Of a DNA stretch of 57,779 nucleotides, positions 19,453 to 34,025 are shown piece by piece. The stretch covers positions 1 to 57,779 of the forward strand of contig JAQSWQ010000044.1 in NCBI GenBank assembly GCA_029266525.1, read 5' to 3'. This DNA is from Microvirga sp. (GTDB lineage: Bacteria > Pseudomonadota > Alphaproteobacteria > Rhizobiales > Beijerinckiaceae). Position 1 is the first letter of the stretch; the number at the start of each line of letters is the position of its first letter. Under the pieces are notes generated by a model. The model was given only the letters and a program-made list of their open reading frames with translations, was not told where the DNA came from and did not search any database. Made by a program: the position numbers and the translations under genes.

Positions 19453-19936
19453 GGCCGCTCCGCGGTCGGGCGCAGAAGCCGATGGGGACTGCGTGGCAAG
19501 CAACGCCCGCCGACCCCGCCTCGTTTCACCGCAAATTCAGGCAGTTGCGGGCACGCGCGAGTTCTTGAAACAAAAAGTCGGAAATCCCCTCGAATCGCGC
19601 TTGTCTCTGTCCTGAATTTCTGTCAACGTCGCTGCATTAGGACAGCATCACTGTCCCAATTGGACCATAGCGTCCCGAAGCCGCAAGGATGAACCGGTGG
19701 CCTATTTTACGGCCAAACAAGACCCTAAAGCGACCGCCCGCAAGGATCGGGCGGAGCGGGCGCATCGCGGCTAAAACAGCCCGCGAGCCGCCCGCAAGGT
19801 GCGGGCGGCGACGGTGCTTCCCCACCTCCAAAGAAAACAGGGCGGGCGCCCGGGATTGATCCGACCGGTGAAGCCCCGACCGCCGAGCGAGTTGTCGACT
19901 AGACCGCGCGAGCGGGTTTGAGCCGAGGTGACCGTC
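19453..19936. other. 484-bp gene-free leader region upstream of gltB
   Basis: No coding potential that I can support. It contains an inverted repeat GGACAG-N5-CTGTCC (19640-19656) that could be a regulator site. Downstream are GC-rich hairpins (for example GCCGCCCGCA / TGCGGGCGGC around 19788-19810, and CCGCCCGCAAGGATCGGGCGG just before) within the presumed gltB leader. The leader is long enough for post-transcriptional control, but no known riboswitch was recognised. Confidence 0.4.
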
Positions 19937-24703
<4,767 letters not shown>

Positions 24704-24832
24704 CGCGAGGCAGCGCCTTGCGCCACCCTGGTGCAGACGAGCGAAGATCCGGACCTGGGGATGATCGCGTTTCATTTTTTGACGAGAGGGTCGGGCCGAG
24801 CCCGCCCATGACGACAAGGGTCGACTGAGCGA

Positions 24833-26251
24833 ATGGGCAAGGTAACGGGGTTTCTCGAGATCGACCGGCGCGACCGCAAATACGCGCCGGCCTCCGACCG
24901 CATCCGGCATTACCGCGAGTTCCTGATTCCGCTCGGCGAGGAGGCGACGCGCGACCAGGCCGCGCGCTGCATGGATTGCGGCATCCCGTATTGTCACAAC
25001 GGCTGCCCGGTGAACAACCAGATCCCGGACTTCAACGACCTCGTCTACAAGGATGACTGGCACGAGGCGTTGAGCAATCTGCAGTCGACCAACAACTTCC
25101 CGGAGTTCACCGGCCGCGTCTGCCCGGCGCCCTGCGAGGCCTCCTGCACGCTGAACCTCGAGGACAACCCGGTCACCATCAAGACGATCGAATGCGCGAT
25201 CGGCGACCGCGGTTGGCAGGAAGGCTGGATCCTGCCGGAGCCCGCCGAGAAGACGACCGGGAAGCGCGTCGCCGTGGTCGGCTCGGGGCCGGCCGGGCTC
25301 GCGGCGGCGCAGCAGCTCGCCCGCGTCGGGCACGAGGTGCACGTGTTCGAGAAGCACGCCCGGGCCGGCGGCTTGCTGCGCTACGGCATTCCCGACTTCA
25401 AGATGGAGAAGCACCACGTCGACCGCCGCGTGCGGCAGATGGAGGCGGAAGGCGTGACCTTCCACTACGGCGTCCATGTCGGCGCGGCGAAGCCCGGGAG
25501 CGAGCTCCTGGACGAGTTCGACGCCGTGCTCCTCACCGGCGGCGCGGAGAAGCCGCGCGACCTCCCGATCGAGGGCCGCGAGTTGTCCGGCATCCATTTC
25601 GCCATGGATTTCCTGCCGCAGCAGAACCGGCGCGTCTCGGGCGAGAACACGGACATTGCCGATCCGATCCTCGCGACCGCGAAGCACGTCGTGGTCATCG
25701 GCGGCGGCGACACCGGCTCCGACTGCATCGGCACCTCGGCCCGGCAGGGCGCGCTCTCGATCACCCAGCTCGAGATCATGCCGCAGCCGCCGGTGCGCGA
25801 GAACAAGCCTCTGACCTGGCCCGACTGGCCCCTGAAGCTGCGCACCTCCTCCTCGCACGAGGAGGGCGCCGAGCGCGAGTTTGCCGTGATGACCGCCCGC
25901 TTCTCGGGCCGCAACGGCCGGGTCGAGCGCCTGCATTGCGTGCGGGTCGACGACGCCTTCAAGCCGGTGCCCGGGAGCGAGTTCGAGATGCGCGCCGACC
26001 TCGTGCTGCTGGCCATGGGCTTCGTCAGCCCCGTCCACGACGGCCTCATCGAGGAGCTCGGCCTCGAGCTCGACCCCCGCGGCAACGTCAAGGCCGACAC
26101 CCGGGCCTACCGCACCTCGCTCGGCAAGGTCTTCTCGGCGGGCGACATGCGCCGCGGCCAGTCGCTGGTCGTCTGGGCGATCCGCGAGGGCCGCCAGGCC
26201 GCCCGCGCCATCGACGAGCACCTCATGGGCGAGAGCGTGCTGCCGCGCTGA
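24833..26251 (+). CDS. gltD: glutamate synthase small subunit
   Basis: Beta subunit of GOGAT, 472 residues, supplying NADPH electrons to the large subunit. N-terminal iron-sulphur ligands [17 protein letters not shown] and [11 protein letters not shown] are followed by the FAD-binding [18 protein letters not shown], the NADPH-binding [16 protein letters not shown] and the C-terminal [17 protein letters not shown] with the FAD-contacting Asp. Full length and canonical. The parS site lies 9 bp beyond its stop. Confidence 0.97.
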   Translation: MGKVTGFLEIDRRDRKYAPASDRIRHYREFLIPLGEEATRDQAARCMDCGIPYCHNGCPVNNQIPDFNDLVYKDDWHEALSNLQSTNNFPEFTGRVCPAPCEASCTLNLEDNPVTIKTIECAIGDRGWQEGWILPEPAEKTTGKRVAVVGSGPAGLAAAQQLARVGHEVHVFEKHARAGGLLRYGIPDFKMEKHHVDRRVRQMEAEGVTFHYGVHVGAAKPGSELLDEFDAVLLTGGAEKPRDLPIEGRELSGIHFAMDFLPQQNRRVSGENTDIADPILATAKHVVVIGGGDTGSDCIGTSARQGALSITQLEIMPQPPVRENKPLTWPDWPLKLRTSSSHEEGAEREFAVMTARFSGRNGRVERLHCVRVDDAFKPVPGSEFEMRADLVLLAMGFVSPVHDGLIEELGLELDPRGNVKADTRAYRTSLGKVFSAGDMRRGQSLVVWAIREGRQAARAIDEHLMGESVLPR

Positions 26252-26259
26252 GAAGGCGA

Positions 26260-26275
26260 TGTTCCACGTGAAACA
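26260..26275. other. parS-like centromere site (ParB binding)
   Basis: TGTTCCACGTGAAACA matches the 16-bp parS consensus TGTTNCACGTGNAACA at every defined position. It is intergenic, 9 bp after gltD. ParB nucleates on such sites to organise and segregate the replication-origin region, and chromosomal parS sites cluster near oriC. No parA/parB genes are in the window. Confidence 0.75.
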
Positions 26276-26557
26276 TTTTCCTATCGGAGCCGGCGCCGGG
26301 CGCTGAATCCCGGCCTGCCGCGGCACCGCGCCCGGGACGGAGGCCGGGCCGCTCCCGGGCCGCAGGCCGGAGCGCATGCCGTGCCCGCGCTCCGGGCCGC
26401 AGCGGGGCCGCGCAGGAACACGGAATCTGGGTTGCCGCAGCGGCGGGATCAATGCCGGCTCGCGGCTGATGCAAGACTGCCACACCGGGCCGCCCGCCTT
26501 GGACCGTGAACCGGGTTGCACCTAGACTGGCCGCGATTCCTCGGTTGCACACGGTCG

Positions 26558-27079
26558 ATGGCGAGCCTCCTCGATGATCTGAAGCGCGAGATTGCGGGCG
26601 CGGCCAAGCCGCTCATCGTCTGCGGCGCGGGCGTATCCAAGGCCGCGAACCCGAAGGCGCCGGACTGGCGCGCCTTGATCGAATCCGGCATCGACCGCGT
26701 GGTCGCGTTCGGCCTCGCCGACGAGGAGTGGGGAGCACGGCAGCGCCAAGCGCTTAAGGGCAAACCCTCTGAGTGGATCGGCGCTGCCAATCAGGTCACC
26801 GACGAACTCGGCGGCCGGCAGCATTCCGAGTTTCGGGAGTGGCTGAGAGGCCTCCTCGGCGAGCTCAAGGCCGAGCGCACCGAGATCCTCGATGCGCTGA
26901 GAGAGCTCGCGCAGGCCGGATGCCTGATCTCGACGACAAATTACGACGGCATGCTGGGCGATGAGCTCGATCTGCCGGTCATCCGGTGGGCGGATCACGC
27001 CAAGGTCCTTCAGTACCTCAATGGACAGCGCAAGGGGTCCTGCACCTGCACGGGCATTGGGACGAGCCGAAAAGCGTGA
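26558..27079 (+). CDS. fragment 1: SIR2-like NADase domain
   Basis: Starts at ATG 26558. The Rossmann GAG motif is PLIVCGAGVSKAANPKAPDW (residues about 19-38), the SIR2 Asn lies in ISTTNYDGML near residue 128, and family sequence continues to KVLQYLNGQRKG. The last roughly 12 residues to the stop at 27079 are out of frame. The catalytic His segment HLHGHWDEP lies in the next frame. Alone this fragment lacks the His and would probably be inactive. Confidence 0.72.
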   Translation: MASLLDDLKREIAGAAKPLIVCGAGVSKAANPKAPDWRALIESGIDRVVAFGLADEEWGARQRQALKGKPSEWIGAANQVTDELGGRQHSEFREWLRGLLGELKAERTEILDALRELAQAGCLISTTNYDGMLGDELDLPVIRWADHAKVLQYLNGQRKGSCTCTGIGTSRKA

Positions 27080-28614
27080 TCCTCGGCACCAAGTCCTACG
27101 ACCGGCAGGTCACGGACGAGCGGCGCAACTTCCTCCAGGGTCTCGCCTCTCTCACGCGGCCGACCCTGTTCGTCGGATGCAGCGCCCAGGGTCTGAACGA
27201 TCCCGATTTCTCCGGGCTGCGGGACTGGCTCGGGGGTTGGGAGGACTCGCTCCAGCGTCGCTATTGGCTCGTGTCGCGCGGGGCCGACCTCAGGCCCGAC
27301 CTGCGCTCGGGCTTGTTCCCGATCGACTACGGAGCCCACGCCGAGCTTTCCAAGTTCCTTCGCGAGCTCGCTCCTGGCAAGGCACCGCCATCGCCGCCGC
27401 TCCCGCCGCCGGAGCCCGAAATCCGCAGCATCGATTACGAGTGGCCGAAGCCCGAGGCATTCGGCCGCGAGGACGAGATCGGGAAAGTCGCGCGGGCGCT
27501 GATCGCGGGCCGGCCCGCCGTCGTCGCGGGTGGGCCCGGCATGGGCAAGACGACGGTCGCCGTCGCGGCCATGTACGACCCCGACGTCAAGGCCCGCTTC
27601 GGCCGCCGGCGGGTCCTCGCCACCGTCGAGGATGCCCCCGAGCCGCGCGCCTTCCTGGCGAAGCTCGCGCTTTCCTTAAGCCTTCCGGCGTCAGGCGACG
27701 AGGCGTCGCTGCTGCGGGCGATCGAGAACGCCTGCGCCGCCGCGCCGGTGGCGGCGATCCTCGACAACGCCGAGACGGCGCTCGATGCCGACCCGCCAGC
27801 AGGGCAGCGCATCCTGCGCCTCCTCGCGCAGGTGCCGAACCTGTCGCTCGCCGTCACGATGCGGGGCGTCCCGGTGCGGCCTCGCGCGGACGCCGAGGTT
27901 CTCGGCGATCTCGCGCCGCTGCCGCTCGACGCCGCCCGAAGCGCCTTCCTGGCCGTGGCCGGGGCGGAGTTCGCGCACGACCCTTTCCTCGACGCGCTGC
28001 TCGAATCGACCCTCGAAGGCCACGCCCTCTCGATCCAGATCGTCGCGGCGCAAGCGGTCGGCTTGCCCTCGCTCGCCGGCTTGCAGGAGCGCTGGAACGA
28101 GGAGCGCGGCGCCATTCTCAAACAGGAGGGCGCCAAGGAGAGCCGGTTGACGAGCGTTCGCGCGTCGCTCGCCCTCTCGCTCAAAAGCCCGCGCATGGCC
28201 GCGCATCCGCTCGCGAGGCGACTGGTGGCATTGCTCGCCTACCTGCCCGCCGGCCTGGCAGAGAGCGACGTGAAGGACCTGCTGGGCGACAAGGGCGCCG
28301 TCTCGAAAGCGAGGGCGAGCGAAGCGGCGGATCGTTTGCGCCAGATGCGCCTGGTCGAGTCGCGCGTGAAAGGCCGCCTGCGCATGCTGACGCCGCTCCG
28401 CGAGAGTGCGCGGCTGGATGTGCCATTGCATCCGCCGGATCGCAATCGGCTGCTGGACCGGTTTCTAAAGCTCGCCGAAGCGGGAAATCTGGTAGCAACC
28501 AAGGACTGGCCGCGGGTACGCGAAGCCATCGAAGCCGAGAGCGGGAATCTGGACTCAATCTGTGATCTCGCACACGCTCGGCCGGTCGAGCCGATCGCTT
28601 GGTTAGCGCTTTAG
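26986..28614 (+). CDS. fragment 2: end of SIR2 domain plus STAND/NB-ARC ATPase
   Basis: Family sequence begins at VLHLHGHWDEPKSVILGT near 27038, preceded by out-of-frame codons. It holds the SIR2 end (LFVGCSAQGLNDPDFSGL), a Pro-rich linker (PPSPPLPPPEPE), the sentence EAFGREDEIGKV that opens NB-ARC domains, Walker A GGPGMGKTTVAV, Walker B AAILDNAETALD and a sensor-like LAVTMRGVPVRP. A winged-helix-like region (LLAYLPAGLAESDV) follows. The stop at 28612-28614 overlaps the start of the TPR frame. Confidence 0.75.
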   Translation: MGGSRQGPSVPQWTAQGVLHLHGHWDEPKSVILGTKSYDRQVTDERRNFLQGLASLTRPTLFVGCSAQGLNDPDFSGLRDWLGGWEDSLQRRYWLVSRGADLRPDLRSGLFPIDYGAHAELSKFLRELAPGKAPPSPPLPPPEPEIRSIDYEWPKPEAFGREDEIGKVARALIAGRPAVVAGGPGMGKTTVAVAAMYDPDVKARFGRRRVLATVEDAPEPRAFLAKLALSLSLPASGDEASLLRAIENACAAAPVAAILDNAETALDADPPAGQRILRLLAQVPNLSLAVTMRGVPVRPRADAEVLGDLAPLPLDAARSAFLAVAGAEFAHDPFLDALLESTLEGHALSIQIVAAQAVGLPSLAGLQERWNEERGAILKQEGAKESRLTSVRASLALSLKSPRMAAHPLARRLVALLAYLPAGLAESDVKDLLGDKGAVSKARASEAADRLRQMRLVESRVKGRLRMLTPLRESARLDVPLHPPDRNRLLDRFLKLAEAGNLVATKDWPRVREAIEAESGNLDSICDLAHARPVEPIAWLAL

Positions 28615-29717
28615 ACGGAGCTGCGAAGCTTGCGCGATTCTCAGGACTCGGGAGCGTCCATACTCTGCTGCGCTCGGCGTCCGACCCACGAATCCAAGCT
28701 CGACCTTCACTAAAGGCGTCGCTTTGTTTTTCCATAGGAGTACTCGCACTGCAGCGATCGGATTATTCAATCGCGCAGCAGCGGCTCGAAGAAGCACTCG
28801 CGCTTTTCCGCACTATCGGAGCGGTCGCTGGAGAGGCAAATTGCATCAGGGCGCTGGGCGACCTAGCGCAGCTTCAGTCCGATTCTGGCAAAGCACAGGA
28901 GCGCTACAAAGACGCCCTGCCACTTTATCAGAAGGCCGGAGACATACTTGGAGAGGCGAACTGCATTCACTCCATCGGAAAAATCGCCGCAGAACGCTCT
29001 GACCAGGAGACGGCTCACAAACGGTTTGACGAAGCCCTCTCGCTTCATCGCAAGGTCGGAGACGTGGTCGGGAAGGCGAACTGCATTCAGGGCATCGGCC
29101 TACTGGCCCGATTCCGCTCTGACCTCAACACGGCTCGAGAACGGCTTGATGAAGCCCTTCCGCTCTATCGGAACGTCGGCGCGGTGATGGGCGAAGCAAA
29201 CTGCCTTCTAATACTAGGTGATTTAGCCTGGCGCTCGGAGCCTGACACCGCGCGAGAGCGCCTTCAGGACGCCCTCCGCCTCTATCGTAAGATTGGCGAT
29301 GTGCTTGGCGAGGCGAACTGCATCTATGACATCGGCGAGATCGCTTTGAGCCGTGCGGAGTATTCCGCCGCGCGACAGCTCTTCGAAGATGCCTTAGCGC
29401 TTTATAGAAGTGTGGCTCACCGATATGCCGGGCCGGTCCTCATTCGGAAGGGGCAACTTGCGCAGCTCTCCGCGAGCGGAGCCGCACGCGCGCATTTCGA
29501 CGCGGCGCTCGCTCTCTTCGAACGCGAGCCCAAGAACCTAGCGCTGCCGGGCTGGCGTGCCTTCCATGCGGCCCTCGTCGCCACGGATGCCGCGGTCGCA
29601 GCGGAGAAGCGCGAGGAGGCCCGCGCGCATTGGACCCGGGTCGGGCGCCTGGACCTGGTCGATCGCTTCCTCGACCTTCCCGTCGTCCGCGACGAGACCG
29701 GCTCGGCCGCCGCCTGA
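28599..29717 (+). CDS. fragment 3: TPR array (sensor part)
   Basis: An open frame from a TTG at 28599, overlapping fragment 2 by 16 bp. It contains about seven 39-40-residue tetratricopeptide repeats of the type GDxxGEANCIxxxGxIAxxRSDxExAxxRxxEALxLYRxxG, seen for example in GDILGEANCIHSIGKIAAER and GDVLGEANCIYDIGEIALSR. The fifth repeat is one residue short. Repeats degenerate toward the C-terminus. This is the usual target-sensing end of STAND proteins. Translation by coupling at the overlap is conceivable but a frameshift is simpler. Confidence 0.72.
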   Translation: MVSALDGAAKLARFSGLGSVHTLLRSASDPRIQARPSLKASLCFSIGVLALQRSDYSIAQQRLEEALALFRTIGAVAGEANCIRALGDLAQLQSDSGKAQERYKDALPLYQKAGDILGEANCIHSIGKIAAERSDQETAHKRFDEALSLHRKVGDVVGKANCIQGIGLLARFRSDLNTARERLDEALPLYRNVGAVMGEANCLLILGDLAWRSEPDTARERLQDALRLYRKIGDVLGEANCIYDIGEIALSRAEYSAARQLFEDALALYRSVAHRYAGPVLIRKGQLAQLSASGAARAHFDAALALFEREPKNLALPGWRAFHAALVATDAAVAAEKREEARAHWTRVGRLDLVDRFLDLPVVRDETGSAAA

Positions 29718-29733
29718 TTAGATCTTGCCGGCC

Positions 29734-29760
29734 TTGATCCTCACCCGCGCAGCGGGGGAG
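29734..29760 (+). repeat. left half of a dispersed repeat interrupted by the IS element
   Basis: TTGATCCTCACCCGCGCAGC-GGGGGAG matches the first half of the intact copy at 41978-42036. The second half resumes after the IS element at 30842 (AGGGGGACCATGCGCAGC onward). An inverted copy of the same sequence lies at 31031-31064. Confidence 0.75.
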
Positions 29761-29775
29761 CGACTGTCTTGGCTG

Positions 29776-30841
<1,066 letters not shown>

Positions 30842-30876
30842 AGGGGGACCATGCGCAGCATGGTGGAGGGGGCGAG
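30842..30876 (+). repeat. right half of the IS-interrupted dispersed repeat
   Basis: AGGGGGACCATGCGCAGC followed by ATGGTGGAGGGGGCGAGG matches the second half of the intact copy at 41978-42036 (GGGGACCATGCGAAGCGTGG and so on). With 29734-29760 it reconstitutes one full repeat once the IS is removed. Confidence 0.75.
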
Positions 30877-30880
30877 GCCG

Positions 30881-31018
30881 GGCGCGGTGCGTGGGGGTTG
30901 CCCCTCCCGAGCGCGGTGCGTGGGGTTGCGCCTCCCAAGCGCGGTCGTCGGGTTGCCCCTCCCAAGCCCGGTGCGTCGGGTTGCCCTCACAAGCGCGGTG
31001 CGTGGGGGTGCCCCCTCC
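30881..31018. repeat. five tandem copies of a 27/28-bp unit
   Basis: Units start at 30881, 30909, 30937, 30964 and 30991 with consensus AAGCGCGGTGCGTGGGGTTG plus CCCCTCCC. Copies differ at a few positions and two are 27 bp rather than 28. It sits between the repeat half at 30842 and the inverted copy at 31031. No spacer-repeat alternation, so not CRISPR. No gene is present from 30709 to 31133. Confidence 0.8.
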
Positions 31019-31030
31019 ACCGCCTTCGGC

Positions 31031-31064
31031 GGTCCCCCTCCCCCGCTGCGCGGGTGAGGATCAG
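31031..31064 (-). repeat. inverted copy of the dispersed repeat
   Basis: GGTCCCCCTCCCCCGCTGCG followed by CGGGTGAGGATCA is the reverse complement of the 29734-29760 half. With the left copy it makes a long-range inverted repeat around the IS element and tandem array. Confidence 0.7.
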
Positions 31065-31133
31065 TGGCCCTTGCCGCCATTCGGACATGGCTTAAACCGG
31101 GCGGCCCTCCTCCCCTTCCCCCCGGAGCCCCCG

Positions 31134-32249
31134 ATGCGTTCCAACACCAGCTTCACCATCGCGGTCCTGCCCGGCGACGGCATCGGGCATGAGGTCATGC
31201 CGCCCTGCCTCGAGGTGCTGCGCGCGGCGGTCGCGCGGGTCGGAGGGTTCGGCCTGAACTTCGAGGAGCACCAGGCCGGCGCCGAAATCTATCGCGACAC
31301 CGGCAACGCGCTGCCGAAACCGACGATGGACGCCTCGCGGCGCGCCGACGCCATCCTCCTCGGCGCCATGGGCCTGCCGCATATCCGCTACCCCGACGGC
31401 ACCGAGATCGCGCCGCAGCTCGACCTGCGCTTCGAGTTCGGCCTCTATGCCGGCGTGCGGCCGGTGCGGGCGACGCCCGGCGTGCCGCCGGTGATCGCCG
31501 ATCCGCGGGCGAGCGACATCGACCTCGTCATCATCCGCGAATCGACCGAGGGGCTGTTTTCGTCGCGCGGCAAGGGCGTGATCGAGGACGACCGCGAGGC
31601 GCGCGACACCTTGGTCATCACGCGCGGCGTCTCGGAGCGGCTGTTCGACTTCTCGTTCCGGCTCGCCGAGAGCCGCAACAAGGGCGGCCGGCCCCGCGTC
31701 ACCTGCGTCGACAAGGCGAACGTGTTCAAGTCCTTCGCCTTCTTCCGCAAGATCTTCGACGAGCGCGCCAACGGCTTCCCCGGCGTCGAGGCCGACCACG
31801 TCTATATCGACGCGACCGCGCTGCAGCTGGTGCTGCGCCCCTGGGACTTCGACGTGCTCGTGACCGAGAACATGTTCGGCGACATCCTGTCCGATCTCGG
31901 CGCCGGGCTCATCGGCGGCATGGGCTACGCCCCCTCGGCCGACATCGGCGACGAGCACGCGGTGTTCCAGCCCTGCCACGGCACCGCGCCCGACATCGCA
32001 GGCCGGGGCCTCGCGAACCCGACCGCGATGTTCCTGTCGGCCGCCATGATGGTCGAGTGGCTTTCGGAGCGGCACGGGATCGCCGAGGCCGGGCGCGCCG
32101 GCGCGCTGATCCGCGCCGCGGTCGACCGGGCCTTTGCGGCAGGCGATCTCCTCACCTGCGAGCTCGGCGGAGAGGCGGGCACCAGGGAGGTGACGCAGGC
32201 CGTGCTTGCCGCGCTCGACGACCGGGCGCTCGCCGAGACCGCTGCCTAG
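31134..32249 (+). CDS. isocitrate/isopropylmalate dehydrogenase family protein (beta-decarboxylating)
   Basis: NAD(P)-dependent beta-hydroxyacid oxidative decarboxylase, 371 residues from ATG 31134. The N-terminus FTIAVLPGDGIGHEVMPPCLEVLRA, the VIIRESTEGLFSS substrate loop, the catalytic Tyr/Lys region DKANVFKS and the metal-binding LVTENMFGDILSDLGAGLIGGMG are canonical. The adenine loop is HGTAPDIAGRGLANPTA. The REST(E)GL motif and overall length suggest a tartrate/isopropylmalate/homoisocitrate dehydrogenase rather than TCA isocitrate dehydrogenase. No leucine genes are next to it, so a catabolic role such as tartrate is as likely as LeuB. Confidence 0.85.
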   Translation: MRSNTSFTIAVLPGDGIGHEVMPPCLEVLRAAVARVGGFGLNFEEHQAGAEIYRDTGNALPKPTMDASRRADAILLGAMGLPHIRYPDGTEIAPQLDLRFEFGLYAGVRPVRATPGVPPVIADPRASDIDLVIIRESTEGLFSSRGKGVIEDDREARDTLVITRGVSERLFDFSFRLAESRNKGGRPRVTCVDKANVFKSFAFFRKIFDERANGFPGVEADHVYIDATALQLVLRPWDFDVLVTENMFGDILSDLGAGLIGGMGYAPSADIGDEHAVFQPCHGTAPDIAGRGLANPTAMFLSAAMMVEWLSERHGIAEAGRAGALIRAAVDRAFAAGDLLTCELGGEAGTREVTQAVLAALDDRALAETAA

Positions 32250-32300
32250 AGCGCGACGAGCTCGCTTCGAGTCGCCATCACGCTCCGTCTTCTTGTTGAC

Positions 32301-32346
32301 GCATGATCTTTTTTCGAAAACCGGTTCCCGCTTTTCGGGACCATGC
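32301..32346. repeat. Rhizobiales-type palindromic intergenic repeat
   Basis: GCATGATCTTTTTTCGAAAA-CCGGTTCCCGCTTTTCGGGA-CCATGC: the GCATGATC...CTTTTC...CGGG(A/T)CCATGC palindrome around CCGGTTCCC is a very common extragenic element in Bradyrhizobium, Rhizobium and relatives. It lies between convergent genes and could also terminate transcription. Confidence 0.65.
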
Positions 32347-32381
32347 CTCGATGCGCAGGCTCAGGGTGGCGGCGGGCAGCT

Positions 32382-33788
32382 TCAGGGAATCTCGTACAGC
32401 GTCATCTCGTCGCCGACGCCGCGCAGCGCGCGCTGCTGCGCCAGCGGCGCGAGGCCGTTCTCCGCAAGCAGCTTCGTCGCCGGCGGGTGCTCGACCACGG
32501 CGCCGGTCGCGAAGATCGCCTGCGAGCCGGCAAGCCCCTGGACGCGCGAGGCGATGTTGACGGTCTGGCCGAAATAATCCTGGCGCTCGTTCAGCATCAC
32601 GGCAAGGCACGGCCCCTCGTGGATGCCGATCTTGAGGAGCAGGTCCTCGCCGCCGCGCTCGGCGTTGAGGCGCCGCATGCCGTCGCGCATGCGCAAGGCC
32701 GCGGCAAGCGCCCGCTCCGGCGTCGGGAAGGTCGCCATGACCGCGTCGCCGATGGTCTTGACCACCGCGCCGGCTTCCGCCGCCACGATCTCCTGCAGCA
32801 CGCGGAAATGCGCCCGCACGAGGTCGAAGGCCGCAAGGTCGCCGACGCGCTCGTAGAGCTCGGTCGAGCCCTTGAGGTCGGTGAACAGGAAGGTGAGGCT
32901 CGTGATCTTGAGGCGCTGGTCGATGTCGAGCGTATCGGTCCGGTAGAGATCGCGGAAGCTCTGGTTGGTGAGGAGGCGCTTCGCGGTCAGGAAGGGCCGG
33001 CGGCGCTTCAGGAGATGGTGGAGCTCGGTGCCGGCGATCCAAAGGCCGGCCAGGACGCGCCCGAGGCTGTGGTTCTCGATGGTCAGCCGCAGCGGTCCGG
33101 GGCGCACGGCGAGGGTTTCGTTCGGCGTGTGGCCCTCGGCGATCACCATGGACAGGCTCTGGCGCTCGCGCGTCGGCTCGCCCTTCACGTCGAGGAACTG
33201 CGTCGCATGGGTCACGGGATCGAACACGATCACGAAGGCCGCCGGGAGCTGCAGCGAAAGGAGGGCCTTTTCGCCGGGCGGAAGCTCGACCGCTTCGAGC
33301 GTGATCCCCTCGATGATCTCGGCGAAGTTGTCCGGCAGGTCGACGCCGGAGCCCCAGAAGATCTGGCGCATATACTCCGGCGTCGACAGCGTGCTCGGAT
33401 CGTGGGCCGCAATCCTGCGCACCCGCGGGCTCACCGTGAAGGTGACCTCGACCATCTCGTCGAGGGTCGGCTCGTAGCCGGCGGCGCAGAGCGCGCAGCT
33501 GTACTCGTCGCGGTCGACCGATTTCAGCGTGGCACTTGCGTCGAGCACGCCGCCGCAGCCCGGGCAGAGCACGTTCCAGGACATCTCGAAGAGGCCGAGC
33601 CGCGCGGCGTGCAGGAAGAGCGCGATCGCCGCCTCCTCGCCGAGCCCGTTGCGGGCCGCGAAGGCGACGACGTTGATGCGGTTGAGCGCGTGATCGGGCC
33701 CGTCGCGGACGAGGCACAGCAGCGCTTCGGCGGCCTCGGCTCCGACCGCCTGCCGCAACGGGGCGAACATGGCTTCGACATCGCTCAT
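32382..33788 (-). CDS. class III adenylate/guanylate cyclase with N-terminal DUF5939-like domain
   Basis: A 468-residue cytoplasmic protein. The first 270 residues resemble the DUF5939 domain and include a four-Cys zinc-ribbon-like pair (NVLCPGCGG and YSCALCAAG). The C-terminal cyclase domain begins FLFTDLKGSTELYERVGD, with the metal-binding Asp. It continues AGAVVKTIGDAVMATF with the second Asp and ends in GIHEGPCLAVMLNERQDYFGQTVNIASRVQ, the usual bacterial class III end. Product would be cAMP or cGMP; the Lys/Asp purine-specificity pair cannot be assigned with confidence by eye. Divergent from the metalloprotease gene. Confidence 0.87.
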   Translation of the reverse strand: MSDVEAMFAPLRQAVGAEAAEALLCLVRDGPDHALNRINVVAFAARNGLGEEAAIALFLHAARLGLFEMSWNVLCPGCGGVLDASATLKSVDRDEYSCALCAAGYEPTLDEMVEVTFTVSPRVRRIAAHDPSTLSTPEYMRQIFWGSGVDLPDNFAEIIEGITLEAVELPPGEKALLSLQLPAAFVIVFDPVTHATQFLDVKGEPTRERQSLSMVIAEGHTPNETLAVRPGPLRLTIENHSLGRVLAGLWIAGTELHHLLKRRRPFLTAKRLLTNQSFRDLYRTDTLDIDQRLKITSLTFLFTDLKGSTELYERVGDLAAFDLVRAHFRVLQEIVAAEAGAVVKTIGDAVMATFPTPERALAAALRMRDGMRRLNAERGGEDLLLKIGIHEGPCLAVMLNERQDYFGQTVNIASRVQGLAGSQAIFATGAVVEHPPATKLLAENGLAPLAQQRALRGVGDEMTLYEIP

Positions 33789-34025
33789 GCGGTGGAGCTT
33801 ACGCCTAATCCGGCGGCGTTGCAGCCCCGCGGCCTTTGCGGAAGGTGACGGAGAGCCTTAAGCTTTCTTAAAAGCACATGCCGGCGCGCGGCCCGCTGCG
33901 GCATTTTCTTCATCGTCCGATAGAAGGTTCGCGCGGGCGCGAACGATGTCTTAAGCCGGACGTCGCAGTTGTGGCCCGTGAGTGCCGATCGATCCGCTCG
34001 GGATCGTCGGCGAAGAGCCTTCAGC

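Larger units (their letters stand above)
26558..29717 (+). pseudogene. SIR2-STAND(NB-ARC)-TPR defence-type gene, broken by two frameshifts
   Basis: Three consecutive open frames together read as one protein of about 1050 residues: an N-terminal SIR2-like effector, a central STAND NTPase and a C-terminal TPR sensor array. This is the domain order of Avs-type/NLR-like anti-phage proteins, in which sensing activates NAD+ depletion. One missing base in the G run at 27034-27037 and one missing base near 28600 restore a single frame; at the first, K-G-V-L-H-L-H-G-H is regained. All motifs on either side are intact, so either the gene is newly broken or the sequence has errors. Ribosome site before ATG 26558 is weak. 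Confidence 0.8.

Noticed and set aside
26558-29717. Thoeris or pure SIR2 defence system
   Set aside because: There is no TIR partner, and the NB-ARC plus TPR parts fit the STAND class instead.
30881-31018. Tandem array considered as CRISPR
   Set aside because: Units are contiguous with no unique spacers and no cas genes are present.
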